The position numbers were made by a program, and so were the translations under genes. A stretch of 64,000 nucleotides of DNA from Pseudomonadota bacterium (GTDB taxonomy: Bacteria; Pseudomonadota; Gammaproteobacteria; Steroidobacterales; Steroidobacteraceae): contig JAFEDR010000012.1 in assembly GCA_018241525.1 (NCBI GenBank), positions 186,001-250,000 on the forward strand, given 5' to 3'. A model generated the notes under the pieces. That model did no database searches. It saw only the letters and a program-made list of their open reading frames with translations, and had not been told where the DNA came from. Positions 46,355 to 55,576 of this stretch are shown here, one piece after another (within the stretch, counting starts at the first letter, position 1; the number at the start of each line of letters is the position of its first letter).

Positions 46355-47772
46355 GGCGCGGCCTCCGCGTGCGCGGCGCCGGCGTGCAGCTCGAGGCGTG
46401 TCTGGCCGCCGGGGGCGAGGTAGCGGCGCGCGGTGCTGCGGATCAGCTCCGGCGTCACCTGCCGCAGCTCCGCCTCGATACGGTTGATGCGCGCCGGGTC
46501 GTCGTCGAACAGCGCGAACGAGGCGAGCAGGTCGACGAGCCCGAAGCGGTCGGCGCTGCCGGCGACGTCGTAGAGCGCGGAGCGCACCTTGGTCACCGCG
46601 CGCTCGAGCTCGGCGGCCGACACCGGCTCGCGCCCGAGACGGGCGACCACGGCATCGATGTCGCGGCTGATCGCGCCGGCCTGGCTCGCGGGATCGTGCA
46701 CCAGGTAGGCGGTCCAGACCATCGGGCCCTCGTAGTCGAACAGGTTGCCGAGCAGGTTCACGCCGCCGTCCACCGAGTCCGCGTAACCGCGCTCCTTGAC
46801 GAGGCGCTGCCACAGCCGGCTGTCCTCGCCCTGCAGCAGCACCTGGTCGATGAGCCCGAACGCGTACCACTCGGGCGAGTTGCGCGGCGGCACGTGGTAG
46901 CCGACCGCGAGCGCCGGCCGCGGCGCGAGCGGGTCGGTGCGCAGCACGCTGCGCGGCTGCGTCTGCGGCGCCTCGCTGACGTCGACCGCCTTCGGCGCCG
47001 GGCGCGCCGGCAGCGGTCCGAAGTAGCGCTCGATCGCAGCGCGCGCGGCGGCCGGCTCGAAGTCGCCGGCGACCACCAGCACCGCGTTGGACGGCACGTA
47101 GTAGGTGTCGTAGAACGCGCGCACGTCGGTGAGCGTCGCCGCGTCGATGTCGGCGAACTCGCCGTAGAAGTTGTGCGCGTTGTACCAGTTGCGGTTCGCC
47201 GCCTGCGGCATGTCGATCCACGGGAAGCCGCCGTACGGGCGGTTCAGCACATTGACGCGAACCTCGTTCTTCACGACGTCCTTCTGGTTCTGCAGGCTCG
47301 CCTCGCTGAGCGCGAGGCCGCGCATGCGCTCGGCCTCGACCCACAGCACCGGCTCCAGCACGTGGCTCGGCACGACCTCGAAGTAGTTCGTGTAGTCGAA
47401 GCGCGTCGAGCCGTTCGAGACGCCGCCGTTGCCGCTGACCAGCCGGTCGGCCTCGCCCTTGCCGAGGTTCTGGGTCTCCTGGAACATCAAGTGCTCGAAC
47501 AGGTGCGCGAAGCCGGTCCGGTCGCGCGGCTCGATGCGAAAGCCGATGTGGTAGTACACCGCGACCGTGACGGTGGGCACCGAGGCGTCGTGCGAGAGCA
47601 CCACGCGCAGCCCGTTCGGCAGCCGGTAGTAGTCGACCGGGACCGCGAGCTGGTCGGCGCTGGCCGCCGGGGCCGCGGCCGTCGGCGACGTTGCCGGCGC
47701 GGCAGCGCGGGCAGGCAGGACGACAAGCCCGGCGAGTGCGGTCGCGAGCACGAGGATCGGAAGCTTCGGCAT
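46351..47772 (-). CDS. M16 zinc peptidase, active subunit
   Basis: A 473-residue periplasmic metallopeptidase with a signal peptide (MPKLPILVLATALAGLVVLPARA). It has the inverted zinc motif HLFEHLMFQ with the downstream glutamate in NEVRVN region, and a second M16 domain (ALAVGYHVPPRNSPEWYAFGLIDQVLLQGEDSRLWQRLVKERGYA). Members degrade peptides, often signal peptides or oligopeptides, in the periplasm. The next gene, a zinc-less homologue, is probably its obligate partner. Confidence 0.94.
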   Translation of the reverse strand: MPKLPILVLATALAGLVVLPARAAAPATSPTAAAPAASADQLAVPVDYYRLPNGLRVVLSHDASVPTVTVAVYYHIGFRIEPRDRTGFAHLFEHLMFQETQNLGKGEADRLVSGNGGVSNGSTRFDYTNYFEVVPSHVLEPVLWVEAERMRGLALSEASLQNQKDVVKNEVRVNVLNRPYGGFPWIDMPQAANRNWYNAHNFYGEFADIDAATLTDVRAFYDTYYVPSNAVLVVAGDFEPAAARAAIERYFGPLPARPAPKAVDVSEAPQTQPRSVLRTDPLAPRPALAVGYHVPPRNSPEWYAFGLIDQVLLQGEDSRLWQRLVKERGYADSVDGGVNLLGNLFDYEGPMVWTAYLVHDPASQAGAISRDIDAVVARLGREPVSAAELERAVTKVRSALYDVAGSADRFGLVDLLASFALFDDDPARINRIEAELRQVTPELIRSTARRYLAPGGQTRLELHAGAAHAEAAP

Positions 47773-47855
47773 GGGCGCTCGGCGGCGGCGGGGAGGGCCC
47801 GCATTATGGCGCGGGCCGAGGCCGCGCCGGTAGCGGCCGCAGCCGGCCGGACCGT

Positions 47856-48623
47856 CTACTTCGGCTGCATCCGGATCGCGCCGTCGAGGCGGATCGCCTC
47901 GCCGTTCAGCATCGGGTTGCGCGCAATCGCGGCAACGAGGTCGGCGAACTCGTCCGGGCGGCCGAGCCGCGACGGGAAGGGCACCTGCGCCCCGAGCGAG
48001 GCCTGCAGCTCCGGGGTCATGCCCGCGACCATCGGCGTCTCGAAGATGCCCGGCGCGACCGCCATGACGCGGATGCCGAGCCGTGCGAGCTCGCGCGCCA
48101 TCGGCAGCACCATGCCGATCACCGCCGCCTTGGTGGCCGAATACGCGACCTGGCCGATCTGGCCCTCGTAGGCGGCGACCGACGCGGTGTGGATCAGCAG
48201 CCCGCGCTCGCCCTCGGCGTTCGGCGTGTTCGACTGCATCAGCTGCGCCGCCGCCTTGTCGACGTGCAGCGTGCCGATCAGGTTGATGCCGACGACCTTG
48301 GCGAAGAACGCGCCGGCCATCGGTCCGTCGCGACCGAGCAGCCGGCCCGCGCCGACGACGCCGGCGCAGTTCACCGCGAGGTTGAGGCCGCCGAGGGCGG
48401 CGTGCGCCGCGGCGATCGCGGCGTTGACGTTCGCCTCGTCGCTGACGTCGCAGCGGTGGAAGCTTGCCGCCGCGCCGAGTTCGGCGGCGGCGCGGCGACC
48501 GGCGTCCTCCTGCACGTCGAGCAGGGCCACCCGGCCGCCGTCGGCGACGACGCGTCGCGCGACCGCGAGTCCGAGACCGGAGGCGCCGCCGGTGATGACG
48601 GCCTTGATGTCGTGGGCTTGCAT
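47856..48623 (-). CDS. SDR 3-hydroxyacyl-CoA dehydrogenase-like (HSD17B10 type)
   Basis: A 255-residue NAD-dependent short-chain dehydrogenase: GGASGLGLAVAR cofactor motif, NCAGVVGAGRLLGRDGP, catalytic serine in HTASVAAYEGQIGQVAYSATKAAV (S, Y and K present), PGIFETPMVAGM. The sequence around AGVVGAGRLL and PFPSRLGRPDEFADLVAAIARNPMLNGEAIRLDGAIRM is typical of the type-II 3-hydroxyacyl-CoA (2-methyl-3-hydroxybutyryl-CoA) dehydrogenase. That enzyme acts in isoleucine and short-chain acyl-CoA breakdown, fitting the neighbourhood. Confidence 0.9.
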   Translation of the reverse strand: MQAHDIKAVITGGASGLGLAVARRVVADGGRVALLDVQEDAGRRAAAELGAAASFHRCDVSDEANVNAAIAAAHAALGGLNLAVNCAGVVGAGRLLGRDGPMAGAFFAKVVGINLIGTLHVDKAAAQLMQSNTPNAEGERGLLIHTASVAAYEGQIGQVAYSATKAAVIGMVLPMARELARLGIRVMAVAPGIFETPMVAGMTPELQASLGAQVPFPSRLGRPDEFADLVAAIARNPMLNGEAIRLDGAIRMQPK

Positions 48624-48675
48624 GCCGCGATTCTCGCCTGCGGGTGGCCCGGCTGGCTACCCGGGGGCGGTTCGC

Positions 48676-49437
48676 TCAGATCCGCAGGCCGCCGTCGACC
48701 TGCACGGTGCGGCCGGTGAAGAAATCGTTCTCGACGATGAACACCGCGGTCTGGGCGATCTCGGCCGGCTCGCCGAGGCGCTTGAGCGGCACCGGCGCCG
48801 TGACCTTCGCGAGCGTCTCGGGCGTCATGCCGGAGAGGATGTCGGTGGCGCAGTAGCCCGGCGCGATCGCGCCGACGCGGATCCCGAAGCGGGCGAGCTC
48901 CTTCGCCCAGGTGGTCGCCATCGCGGCGACGCCGGCCTTGGCGGCGGTGTAGTTGGTCTGGCCGGCGTTGCCGTCCTTCGAGATCGAGGAGATGTTGATG
49001 ATCACGCCGCCGTGGCCGCCGCGCACCATCCGCTCCGCCGCTTCGCGGCCGCACAGGAATACGCCGGTCAGGTTGACGCCGATCACGGCGTTCCACTGGT
49101 CGAGGCCCATCTTGCCGACCACCGCGCCGTCCTTGACCTTGATCAGCAGTCCATCCTTGACGATGCCGGCGTTGTTGACGAGCACGTCGAGGCTGCCGAA
49201 GTCGCGCACGATCGCGTCCATGGTCGCGACCACCGCGTCCTCCTGCGTGACGTTGCAGGCGTAGGCACGCGCGGCGACCCCGAGCGCGGCGACCTCGGCG
49301 CGGGTCTTCTCGAGGTCGGCGGGGTTCAGGTCGACCAGCGCGATCGCGCCGCCGCGGCGGGCGAACTCGAGTGCCATGGCACGGCCGAGACCGCGTCCGC
49401 CGCCGGTCACCACGATGGTTTTGCCCTGGATCTGCAT
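48676..49437 (-). CDS. SDR oxidoreductase, FabG-like
   Basis: A 253-residue short-chain dehydrogenase with GGGRGLGRAMALEFA, NNAGIVKDGLLIK, catalytic ISSISKDGNAGQTNYTAAKAGV and PGYCATDILSGM. The conserved YxxxK is present in NYTAAK. It probably reduces or oxidises a 3-oxo/3-hydroxyacyl thioester; the position next to another SDR and a thiolase suggests the acyl-CoA branch rather than fatty acid synthesis. Confidence 0.87.
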   Translation of the reverse strand: MQIQGKTIVVTGGGRGLGRAMALEFARRGGAIALVDLNPADLEKTRAEVAALGVAARAYACNVTQEDAVVATMDAIVRDFGSLDVLVNNAGIVKDGLLIKVKDGAVVGKMGLDQWNAVIGVNLTGVFLCGREAAERMVRGGHGGVIINISSISKDGNAGQTNYTAAKAGVAAMATTWAKELARFGIRVGAIAPGYCATDILSGMTPETLAKVTAPVPLKRLGEPAEIAQTAVFIVENDFFTGRTVQVDGGLRI

Positions 49438-49613
49438 CGTCGCTACGACCTCGCGTGACCGTCCGGCGCCGGCGCGCGATCCGCGCGATTTGGCACTGCC
49501 AGATAAATCAAGGCAATACCCACGGCGGGCGGCATGTTAGCGCCTCATGCACCGCAAAAGAAGGACGGGTTTCCCCGAATCAGGGATTGCCTCAGACCGT
49601 GCGCAGTCCGGGG

Positions 49614-49635
49614 CGGGGCCGGTGAGCCGGCCCCG
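49614..49635 (-). terminator. Stem-loop after the thiolase gene
   Basis: A 9-bp perfect stem CGGGGCCGG / CCGGCCCCG with a TGAG loop lies 18 bases past the thiolase stop on the minus strand. It is GC-only and lacks a U-tract, but the length makes it the best hairpin in the window at a gene end. Confidence 0.4.
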
Positions 49636-49653
49636 TCCGCGCGCGGCCGTGCC

Positions 49654-50835
49654 TCAGACGAGCTCGACGGCGACCGCGGTCGCCTCGCCGCCGCCGATGC
49701 AGAGCGAGGCCACGCCGCGCTTGCCGCCGCGCGCCTGGAGCGCCGCGACCAGCGTCGCGAGGATGCGCGCGCCGGTCGCGCCGATCGGGTGGCCGAGCGC
49801 GCAGGCGCCGCCGTTGACGTTGACCTTGGCCGGGTCGAGCTTGAGGTCGTGGATCGCCGCCAGCGTCACCGCGGCGAACGCCTCGTTGATCTCGTAGAGG
49901 TCGACGTCCGCGGCGCGCCAGCCGGCGCGGGCGAGCGTCTTCTCGATCGCGCCGACCGGCGCGGTCGTGAACCACTCCGGGGCGTGCGCGTGGCTCGCGT
50001 AGGCGACGATCCGCGCCAGCGGCTTCCAGCCCTTCGCCTGCGCCGCCGCGCCGCGCGCGAGCACGAGTGCGGCGGCGCCGTCGGAAATCGACGAGGAACT
50101 CGCCGCCGTGACCGTGCCGTCCTTGCGGAACGCGGGCTTCAGCTGCGGGATCTTCGCAACGTCGCAGGTGAACGGCGTCTCGTCCTTGTCGATCACGGTC
50201 TCGCCCTTGCGGCCCTTGACGGTGACCGGCGCGATCTCGCCGGCGAAGGCGCCGGCCTCGATGGCCTTGAGGGCCTTCTGCACCGAGTGCGCCGCGAACT
50301 CGTCCTGCTGCGCGCGCGTGAAGCCGTACTTCTGCGAGGTGTTCTCGGCGAAGCAGCCCATCAGCTGGCCGTCGAACGGGCTCTGCAGGCCGTCGTAGAA
50401 CATGTGGTCGAGCACCTCGCCGTGGCCCATCCGGTAGCCGCCGCGGGCCTTCGGCAGCAGGTACGGCGCGTTGGTCATCGACTCGAGGCCGCCGGCGAGG
50501 GCGACGTCGAGGTCGCCGGTGCGCAGCGCATCCGCCGCCATCATTACCGCGCGCATGCCCGAGCCGCACATCTTGTTCACGGTCGTCGCCGGCACCGAGG
50601 CCGGGATGCCGCCGCCGAGCGCGGCCTGGCGCGCCGGCGCCTGGCCGAGGCCCGCGGGCAGCACGCAGCCCATGATCACTTCCTGGATGGCCTCGCCCGG
50701 GAGCCCGGCGGCGGCAAGCGCGCCCTTCACGGCGGCGGCGCCGAGCTGCGTCGCGGTGGCCGGGGCGAGCACGCCCTGGAAGGCGCCGATCGGCGTGCGC
50801 TTCGCGGACAGGATCACGACGGACTCGGAGCTCAT
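49654..50835 (-). CDS. Acetyl-CoA C-acetyltransferase (thiolase)
   Basis: A 393-residue thiolase that condenses or cleaves acetoacetyl-CoA. Nucleophilic cysteine in TTVNKMCGSGMRAVMM (near residue 89), NEAFAAVTLAAI, CALGHPIGATGAR and the second cysteine CIGGGEATAVAVE are all present; the length is the four-subunit acetoacetyl-CoA type (PhaA/AtoB). With the acetoacetyl-CoA synthetase at 29511 it completes acetoacetate use. It diverges from icmF. Confidence 0.96.
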   Translation of the reverse strand: MSSESVVILSAKRTPIGAFQGVLAPATATQLGAAAVKGALAAAGLPGEAIQEVIMGCVLPAGLGQAPARQAALGGGIPASVPATTVNKMCGSGMRAVMMAADALRTGDLDVALAGGLESMTNAPYLLPKARGGYRMGHGEVLDHMFYDGLQSPFDGQLMGCFAENTSQKYGFTRAQQDEFAAHSVQKALKAIEAGAFAGEIAPVTVKGRKGETVIDKDETPFTCDVAKIPQLKPAFRKDGTVTAASSSSISDGAAALVLARGAAAQAKGWKPLARIVAYASHAHAPEWFTTAPVGAIEKTLARAGWRAADVDLYEINEAFAAVTLAAIHDLKLDPAKVNVNGGACALGHPIGATGARILATLVAALQARGGKRGVASLCIGGGEATAVAVELV

Positions 50836-51133
50836 GCGGGTACCCCTCGGTTGGCTGGCGAAGGAGTCTACGCCCGAGGCTTTTTGCGGTGCAACGTGGA
50901 CCTTGGTCGTAGCGGTACGCCCCTCGGCGCCGGACCGGTCTCCCCGCAGTCCCTCATAGAAGGTTGATCTCGCTGGAAAAAACGAGTCTTGCGGACGTTA
51001 AAAAAACAGTCAGTCCTGCTTGTTATGGAGCCGCATAGACCGCGCTGCTAGACTGCCAAGGCTCTCCCGCGCACCCGCCGGCCGGCGCGGCCGACCGGCC
51101 CCGGACGATGCCGACCGAGAAGGAACGCCGCCG
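50836..51133. other. Divergent regulatory region, thiolase / icmF
   Basis: This 298-base gap is the longest in the window and has less GC than its flanks. It contains A-tracts of 6 and 7 bases (50977-50982 and 51000-51006) about 23 bases apart, and TAGACT (51049-51054) as a possible -10 box for icmF. I see no clear operator palindrome. Confidence 0.4.
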
Positions 51134-54100
51134 ATGAGTAGCCCCGCCGAGCGCGCCCGCGCCTCTGCCGCCGCCGAGCGCGGCCCGCTGCGCTTCGTCA
51201 CCGCCGCCTCGCTGTTCGACGGCCACGACGCGGCGATCAACATCATCCGCCGGATCCTGCAGGCGCACGGCGCCGAGGTCGTGCACCTCGGCCACAACCG
51301 CTCGGTCGCCGAGATCGTGCGCGCCGCGATCCAGGAGGACGCCGACGGCGTCGCGGTCAGCTCCTACCAGGGCGGCCACAACGAGTACTTCCGCTACATG
51401 GTCGACATGCTGCGCGAGCGCGGCGCCGGCCACGTCCGCGTCGTGGTCGGCGGCGGCGGCACGATCGCGCCCGACGAGATCGCGATGCTCGAGCGGCACG
51501 GCGTCGAGAAGATCTACACGCCGGACGACGGCCTGAAGCTCGGCCTCGACGGCATGATCGACGACGTGTTCGAGCGCGTGGCGGCGCATCGCCGCCCGAC
51601 CTACGTGCCGGGCCCGCTCGGCGTCGACGACCACCAGCGCATCGCGCAGGCGATCTCGGTGCTCGAGGGCGACGAGGCGGAGGCCGCGGCGCTGCGCGAG
51701 GCGGCGCAGCGCACCCTGAACCGGCCACCGGTGGTCGGCGTCACCGGTACCGGCGGCGCCGGCAAGTCGTCGCTGACCGACGAGCTGCTGAACCGCTTCC
51801 TGCGGGCCTTCCCGGACCGGCGCATCGCGGTCGTAGCGATGGACCCGAGCCGCCGGCGCGGCGGCGGCGCGCTGCTCGGCGACCGCATCCGCATGAACTC
51901 GCTCGACTCCGAGCGGGTGTTCATGCGCTCGCTGGCGACCCGCCGGCAGCACCTCGCGACCAGCGCGGTGCTCGCGGACACGATCCAGCTGCTCAAGTTC
52001 GCGGGTTTCGACCTGATCGTCGTCGAGACCGCCGGCATCGGCCAGAGCGACACCGAGATCGTCGACCTGGTCGACCTGTCGCTGTACGTGATGACGAGCG
52101 AGTACGGCGCGGCGAGCCAGCTCGAGAAGATCGACATGCTCGATTTCGCCGACTTCGTCGTGCTCAACAAGTTCGAGAAGCGCGGCGCCGAGGACGCGCT
52201 GCGGGACGTGCGCAAGCAGTGGAAGCGCAACCACCCCGAGTCCTTCAAGCGCCCCGACGAGGCGGTGCCGGTCTACCCGACCATCGCCAGCCAGTTCAAC
52301 GACGCCGGGGTCAACCAGCTGTTCGTCGCGCTGTGCGCGCGGCTCGAGGAGCAGTGGGGCCGGCTCAAGCCCTGGCTGCCGGCGCCGCTCGAGCCGGTCG
52401 GGATGCCGCGCCGCGCCGCGCTGATTCCGGGCGAGCGCGTCCGCTACCTCGCGGAGATCGCCGACGCCGGGCGGCGCGCGCGCCATGACACCGAGCGCGA
52501 GGCCGAGGCCGCGCGTCGCGCCGAGGGCTACCGCGTCGCGCTCGAGGCGCTCGGCTGCGCGCTCTTGCCGGCGCCGTTCGAGCGCTACCCGGAAACCGTG
52601 CTCGCCGGCTCGCCGCCCGAGCTCGCGCGCCTGCGGCGCGCCTACAACGAGTCGCTCGACGCGGTCGGCGAGGAGGGGCTGCGGCTGCTGCGCGACTGGC
52701 CGGCGCGCGCCCAGGCCGCGACCGACCCCGAGTACCACTACGTGGTGCGCGGCCGCGACGTCACCGGCGAGAACTACACCGAGTCGCTCTCGCAGCAGCA
52801 GATCCCGAAGCTCGCCGTGCCGCGCTTCCTCGGCGCCGGCGACCGGCTGCGTTGGCTCAAGCACGAGAACCTGCCGGGCAGCTACCCGTACACCGGCGGC
52901 GTCTATCCGTACCGGCGCGAGGCCGAGGATCCGACGCGCATGTTCGCGGGCGAGGGCCTGCCGGAGCGCACCAACAAGCGCTTCCACTACCTCGCGGCCG
53001 GCTCGCCGGCCAAGCGCCTGTCGACCGCGTTCGACTCGGCGACGCTGTACGGCGAGGACCCGGATCCGCGGCCCGACATCTACGGCCGGATCGGCAATTC
53101 GGGCGTCTCGATCGCCACGCTCGACGACATGAAGCGCCTCTACTCGGGCTTCGACCTGTGCGCGCCGACGACCTCGGTGTCGATGACCATCAACGGCCCG
53201 GCGCCGATCATCCTCGCGATGTTCATGAACACCGCGATCGACCAGCGCATCGAGCGCCACCTGCGCGAGAGCGGGCGCTGGCCGGCGCTCGAGCGCGCGC
53301 TCGCCGCCGGCTGGGGCGATGTCGAGCGGCCGGGCTACCGCGGCGAGCTGCCGGCCGGCAACGACGGCTACGGCCTCGGGCTGCTTGGTGCGACGCCGGA
53401 GGAGCTGATCGCCGCCGGCCTGATCGACCCGCCGACCCACGCTCGGCTCGCGGCCGAGGCGCTCGCGCAGGTGCGCGGCACGGTGCAGGCCGACATCCTC
53501 AAGGAGGACCAGGCGCAGAACACCTGCATCTTCTCGACCGAGTTCGCGCTGCGGATGATGGGCGACGTGCAGGCCTACTTCATCGAGCGCGACGTCAGGA
53601 ACTTCTACTCGGTCTCGATCTCGGGGTACCACATCGCCGAGGCCGGCGCGAACCCGATCTCGCAGCTGGCCTTCACGCTCGCCAACGGCTTCACGATCGT
53701 CGAGTACTACCTGGCGCGCGGCATGGCGATCGACGACTTCGCGCCGAACCTGTCGTTCTTCTTCTCGAACGGCATGGATCCCGAGTACGTGGTGATCGGC
53801 CGCGTCGCGCGCCGCATCTGGGCGCGGGCGATGCGCGAACGCTACGGCGGCTCGGCGCGCAGCCAGATGCTGAAGTACCACGTGCAGACCTCGGGCCGCT
53901 CGCTGCATGCGCGCGAGATCCAGTTCAACGACATCCGCACCACGCTGCAGGCGCTGTACGCGCTCTTTGACAACTGCAACAGCCTGCACACCAACGCCTA
54001 CGACGAGGCGCTGACGACGCCGACCGAGGAGAGCGTGCGGCGCGCGGTCGCGATCCAGCTGATCATCAATCGCGAGCTCGGCCTCAACAAGGTGCAGAAC

Positions 54101-54577
54101 CCGTGGCAGGGCTCGTTCGCGATCGAGCAGCTGACCGACCTCGTCGAGGAGGCGGTGTACCGCGAGTTCGAGGCGATCGCGGAGCGCGGCGGCGTGCTGG
54201 GCGCGATGGAGACGATGTACCAGCGCGGCAAGATCCAGGAAGAGAGCCTCTACTACGAGCACAAGAAGCACGACGGCTCGCTGCCGCTGATCGGCGTCAA
54301 CACCTTCCTGCCGGCGCACGGCGCCGACGAGCCGCCGCCGCCGCCCGAGCTCATCCGCTCGACCGACGCCGAGAAGGACGCGCAGGTCGCGGGCGTGCGC
54401 GCCTTCCGGGCCCGGCACGCGGCGGCCGCGCCGGCGGCGCTCGCGCGCCTGCAGCAGGTCGCGGCCGGCGGCGGCAACGTCTTCGCGGAGCTGATGCAGA
54501 CCGTGCGGGTCGCCTCGCTCGGCCAGATCAGCCGGGCGCTCTATGCGGTCGGAGGACAGTACCGGCGCAACATGTAG
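51134..54577 (+). CDS. icmF: Fused isobutyryl-CoA mutase (IcmF)
   Basis: A 1147-residue B12 enzyme that joins its own GTPase chaperone. Residues 20-150 form the adenosylcobalamin-binding domain (FDGHDAAINIIRR, with the cobalt-ligand histidine H31, and VAVSSYQGGH). Residues about 195-480 are a MeaB-type GTPase with Walker A GTGGAGKSS near 205-213, VVAMDPSRRRGGGALLGDRIRMN, TAGIGQSDTEI and NKFEKRG. The rest is the TIM-barrel mutase (GVYPYRREAEDPTRMFAGEGLPERTNKRFHYLA, GNSGVSIATLDDMKRLY, ISGYHIAEAGAN). It interconverts isobutyryl- and n-butyryl-CoA; some IcmF also act on isovaleryl-CoA/pivalyl-CoA. Start ATG 51134. Confidence 0.96.
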   Translation: MSSPAERARASAAAERGPLRFVTAASLFDGHDAAINIIRRILQAHGAEVVHLGHNRSVAEIVRAAIQEDADGVAVSSYQGGHNEYFRYMVDMLRERGAGHVRVVVGGGGTIAPDEIAMLERHGVEKIYTPDDGLKLGLDGMIDDVFERVAAHRRPTYVPGPLGVDDHQRIAQAISVLEGDEAEAAALREAAQRTLNRPPVVGVTGTGGAGKSSLTDELLNRFLRAFPDRRIAVVAMDPSRRRGGGALLGDRIRMNSLDSERVFMRSLATRRQHLATSAVLADTIQLLKFAGFDLIVVETAGIGQSDTEIVDLVDLSLYVMTSEYGAASQLEKIDMLDFADFVVLNKFEKRGAEDALRDVRKQWKRNHPESFKRPDEAVPVYPTIASQFNDAGVNQLFVALCARLEEQWGRLKPWLPAPLEPVGMPRRAALIPGERVRYLAEIADAGRRARHDTEREAEAARRAEGYRVALEALGCALLPAPFERYPETVLAGSPPELARLRRAYNESLDAVGEEGLRLLRDWPARAQAATDPEYHYVVRGRDVTGENYTESLSQQQIPKLAVPRFLGAGDRLRWLKHENLPGSYPYTGGVYPYRREAEDPTRMFAGEGLPERTNKRFHYLAAGSPAKRLSTAFDSATLYGEDPDPRPDIYGRIGNSGVSIATLDDMKRLYSGFDLCAPTTSVSMTINGPAPIILAMFMNTAIDQRIERHLRESGRWPALERALAAGWGDVERPGYRGELPAGNDGYGLGLLGATPEELIAAGLIDPPTHARLAAEALAQVRGTVQADILKEDQAQNTCIFSTEFALRMMGDVQAYFIERDVRNFYSVSISGYHIAEAGANPISQLAFTLANGFTIVEYYLARGMAIDDFAPNLSFFFSNGMDPEYVVIGRVARRIWARAMRERYGGSARSQMLKYHVQTSGRSLHAREIQFNDIRTTLQALYALFDNCNSLHTNAYDEALTTPTEESVRRAVAIQLIINRELGLNKVQNPWQGSFAIEQLTDLVEEAVYREFEAIAERGGVLGAMETMYQRGKIQEESLYYEHKKHDGSLPLIGVNTFLPAHGADEPPPPPELIRSTDAEKDAQVAGVRAFRARHAAAAPAALARLQQVAAGGGNVFAELMQTVRVASLGQISRALYAVGGQYRRNM

Positions 54578-54584
54578 CGCGCGG

Positions 54585-55325
54585 TCAGTCGGCGAGGTCG
54601 GGCTCGCCGAGTCGCGCCAGGATCGCGTGCCGGGCCGCGTCCTTGAGCTCGGCGGCCGCGCCGCGCTCGCTGGCCGCCGCCGGCGCCGGCAGCGGCGCCA
54701 GCATCTCGACCGCGACCGGCCCGCGGCGCGGCAGCCAGACGTAGCACGGCAGCACCGCGCGCGCGCCCTCGATCACCGCCGGCACGACCGGCAGCCCGGC
54801 GCGCGCCGCGGCGACGAACGCGCCGACGTGAAAGCGGTGCACGCCGACTGCCTCGGTGAAGGTGCCCTCGGGGAAGGCGGCGAGCGACTCGCCGGCGAGC
54901 GCGGTCTTGAGCACGCGCCGCGCGTCGACCCCGCCCTGGTGGCGGTTGAAACGGTCGACGAACTCCGAGCCGAGCCGGCGCAGCAAAAGGCCGGCGAGCG
55001 GCACGCGCGACATCTCCTTCTTGATGATGAACGCGAAGCGCGGCGGCAGCGCCGCGGTCATCACCACGCCGTCGAGGTAGCTGGCGTGGTTGGCGACCAC
55101 GACGCACGGTCCGGGCGGCAGGCGCTCGAGCCCGCGGACCTCGAAACGGATGCCCGCCAGGCGGAAATAGACGCGGGCGCCGGCCCGGGCGAGGCTCCGG
55201 CGCCGGCCGAGGCCCGGCACGAGCAGCACCAGCGCGACCAGGCTCAGCGCCACCGCGATGAAGGCCGCCCAGTTCCACAGGCCGTACGCCCACGCCGCGC
55301 TGCGGCCCAAGACGCTGCTGACCAC
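54585..55325 (-). CDS. 1-Acyl-sn-glycerol-3-phosphate acyltransferase (PlsC-like)
   Basis: A 246-residue membrane-anchored acyltransferase of phospholipid synthesis. It has an N-terminal hydrophobic segment, the catalytic NHASYLD (H-x4-D), SEFVDRFNRH block and the substrate motif AAFPEGTFTE, then VPAVIEGARAVLP. Start is GTG 55325. It is convergent with icmF with only 7 bases between stops. Confidence 0.93.
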   Translation of the reverse strand: MVSSVLGRSAAWAYGLWNWAAFIAVALSLVALVLLVPGLGRRRSLARAGARVYFRLAGIRFEVRGLERLPPGPCVVVANHASYLDGVVMTAALPPRFAFIIKKEMSRVPLAGLLLRRLGSEFVDRFNRHQGGVDARRVLKTALAGESLAAFPEGTFTEAVGVHRFHVGAFVAAARAGLPVVPAVIEGARAVLPCYVWLPRRGPVAVEMLAPLPAPAAASERGAAAELKDAARHAILARLGEPDLAD

Positions 55326-55342
55326 CGCCGCCGCCCCCTGTC

Positions 55343-55370
55343 GAGTGTGACCTGATTCTCTTTATGTCAA
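55343..55370 (-). promoter_or_regulatory. Possible plsC promoter
   Basis: A consensus -35 box TTGACA (55370-55365, minus strand) is followed after 16 bases by ACACTC, which is a poor -10 box. The perfect -35 in GC-rich DNA is notable, the -10 is weak. Confidence 0.25.
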
Positions 55371-55576
55371 CCGCCGGCGGCTTTCGTGAGGCAGGTCACG
55401 CAAGCACCCGGGAGCGCTGGGGATACTGACCCGGAACGCCCGCCCCACGGCTCGCGACGGTGGCTGGGGCACCCGGTGCGCAACGGATTGTGCCGGTTGC
55501 GGCCCGCAGTTGCCCAGTGCCGGGGGGCGAGGCGGGGCTCGGACGTCTCTGAACGTACTCGGCGGTTAAGAATCCC

